Below are positions 33,994 to 34,773 of a stretch of DNA of 34,773 bases, in pieces. Each line of letters starts with the position of its first letter. Position 1 is the first letter of the stretch. The stretch comes from Rhodospirillaceae bacterium (GTDB lineage Bacteria; Pseudomonadota; Alphaproteobacteria; Reyranellales; Reyranellaceae), in assembly GCA_009772935.1 (NCBI GenBank), contig WOUR01000051.1, positions 1 to 34,773 of the forward strand, given 5' to 3'. The notes below the pieces were generated by a model that worked only from the letters and a program-made list of their open reading frames with translations, searched no databases and was not told the DNA's origin. The translations under genes were made by a program, and so were the position numbers.

Positions 33994-34037
33994 AACTCCC
34001 ATTTGTTGGGAGTTTTAACTCCCAACAAATGGGAGTT
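33994..34037. promoter_or_regulatory. Nested palindromic operator array
   Basis: Two 21-bp arms (33994-34014 and 34017-34037) are exact reverse complements separated by TT. Each arm is itself an inverted repeat of ACTCCCA and TGGGAGT around a 5-base spacer, so ACTCCCA/TGGGAGT occurs four times in alternating orientation. TTGACA lies just upstream (33987-33992), and the last GGGAG (34031-34035) sits 8 bases before an ATG, so the array covers both promoter and ribosome binding site. This is the layout of a cooperative, probably autoregulatory, operator. Confidence 0.75.
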
Positions 34038-34043
34038 CCACAA

Positions 34044-34773
34044 ATGGCCCGTCCGGGACGCATTTCCGAGGAGTGGTTCACGTCCCGGGAGATCGCACTT
34101 GCCGCAAATCTAACGGCGAGAAACTTTGGCCTGCTAACCGAGCAGGGACTCGGTCCGACGTCCTTCGACAACCGAACGGGAAAGGCCGGCCACCGCTCCT
34201 ATGATGGCGCCGCGCTCGCGCAGGCTGCTCTGATCGGCGCCCTCAACGTTGGTGGGTTTGAGTTGTTGGTGTCGGCGCGCTTGGCAGCCGCATTTGCATA
34301 CGACTACAGCGCGAGCCACGGCCGGCTTCCCTCAAATCTGGGGGTCTTCCTTCAATCACCGTTGAACCCGAAGCCAGGTTGGCGCCCGTGGACAGACGAC
34401 CCCAGTGAAGAGCGCGTCGACATCGAATATGACTACTGGCTTCATGATCGGCTGCGCAACCGATCCTCCGTCTATCAACGTGATATCGCCCAAGACGGCG
34501 ACTTTATCATCGATATCGCCGACGGTACCTTTGTGTTTACCCATGTGCGCGGGGCAGAGAATGTGCCCATCTTCTCGCCGACAACCCCCAGGGGACTGCC
34601 GGCCCATCCGGAGTATCGAATCGTTGGCCGGGGTACCGCAGCTCGGATTGTACGGGTCCACGAAGAACTCGATATGACCTGCTCCCCGTTTTTCACACGT
34701 CGGCAGGTTGAGTCTGTTTTTCTTTTGCTCTGGTGGTTGATGGTGCGACGGGGCGGGGCGCGAAGCCCCCGAT
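34044..34773 (+). CDS. Unrecognised protein with MerR-like N-terminus (3' end outside window)
   Basis: The frame is open for 243 codons to the window edge. The N-terminus, EEWFTSREIALAANLTARNF, then GLGPTS and HRSYDGAALAQAALIGAL, looks like a MerR-type winged helix. The rest (PSNLGVFLQSPLNPKPGWRPW, VYQRDIAQDGDFIIDIADGTFVFTHV) has no motif I recognise; a Trp-rich hydrophobic stretch (VFLLLWWLMV) lies at the end of the visible part. ATG 34044 has GGGAG at 8-base spacing; an in-frame ATG at 34029 lies inside the palindrome. With the operator array directly in front, an autoregulated DNA-binding protein is likely. Codon use is less GC-biased than in the trb genes. Confidence 0.68.
   Translation, partial: MARPGRISEEWFTSREIALAANLTARNFGLLTEQGLGPTSFDNRTGKAGHRSYDGAALAQAALIGALNVGGFELLVSARLAAAFAYDYSASHGRLPSNLGVFLQSPLNPKPGWRPWTDDPSEERVDIEYDYWLHDRLRNRSSVYQRDIAQDGDFIIDIADGTFVFTHVRGAENVPIFSPTTPRGLPAHPEYRIVGRGTAARIVRVHEELDMTCSPFFTRRQVESVFLLLWWLMVRRGGARSPR

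Noticed and set aside
1..34773. CRISPR array, tRNA, rRNA, insertion sequence, integrase or attachment site
   Set aside because: No regularly spaced repeat-spacer array, no cloverleaf, no transposase or recombinase frame, and no tRNA 3' end repeat were seen.

Overview
This window is the conjugation, regulation and maintenance core of an integrative and conjugative element (ICE) from a high-GC alphaproteobacterium. Rhizobiales, Sphingomonadales or Rhodospirillales would all fit; the sequence does not fix the genus. The evidence is a Trb-type (RP4/Ti-like) mating-pore cluster, a VirD2/RlxS-type relaxase, DUF2840, a RepA-like initiator, an AlpA-like excisionase, and the DUF6499/DUF2285 regulators known from the Mesorhizobium symbiosis island ICEMlSymR7A. 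No integrase, attachment site or tRNA is visible, so both ends of the element lie outside the window.

Layout. (1) 1-8268, minus strand: trbL (cut by the left edge), trbJ, trbE, trbD, trbC, trbB, a ribbon-helix-helix regulator and traG. Most genes overlap or nearly abut. (2) 8397-12643, minus: rlxS relaxase, a possible oriT region, a lytic transglycosylase, the traF peptidase and a DUF2840 gene. (3) 12740-13760: a palindrome, three iteron-like repeats and a repA-like initiator. (4) 13773-15874: the transfer switch, made of an RdfS-like excisionase, an FseA-like activator split over two frames with a UUU-C slip site, a QseM-like antiactivator, and a divergent QseC-like repressor. (5) 16083-26521, minus: conserved ICE backbone (DUF736, a small membrane protein, DUF2493, a Toprim/primase-like protein, a 1443-residue methylase-strawberry notch helicase fusion, and ParB). 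Two of these genes share a structured leader. (6) 26765-33474: cargo, with a SIR2-HerA antiphage-type operon on the plus strand facing a Rad50/YhaN-like ATPase and an Mre11/SbcD-like phosphoesterase on the minus strand. (7) 33994-34773: a double palindrome and the start of an unrecognised gene with a MerR-like N-terminus, cut by the right edge.

How it works together (inference by analogy with ICEMlSymR7A). QseC sets the qseM/qseC balance. QseM blocks FseA. FseA, made only when ribosomes shift +1, turns on the excisionase. The excised circle may replicate through RepA and its iterons, is nicked by RlxS, handed by TraG to the Trb pore, and partitioned by ParB. The cargo probably defends the host or the element against phages or rival plasmids.

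The most interesting signals are the intact +1 frameshift architecture, the paired leader RNA with compensatory changes at an identical 99-nt distance from two start codons, the SIR2-HerA / Rad50-Mre11-like cluster with altered nuclease motifs, and the nested palindrome in front of the last gene.
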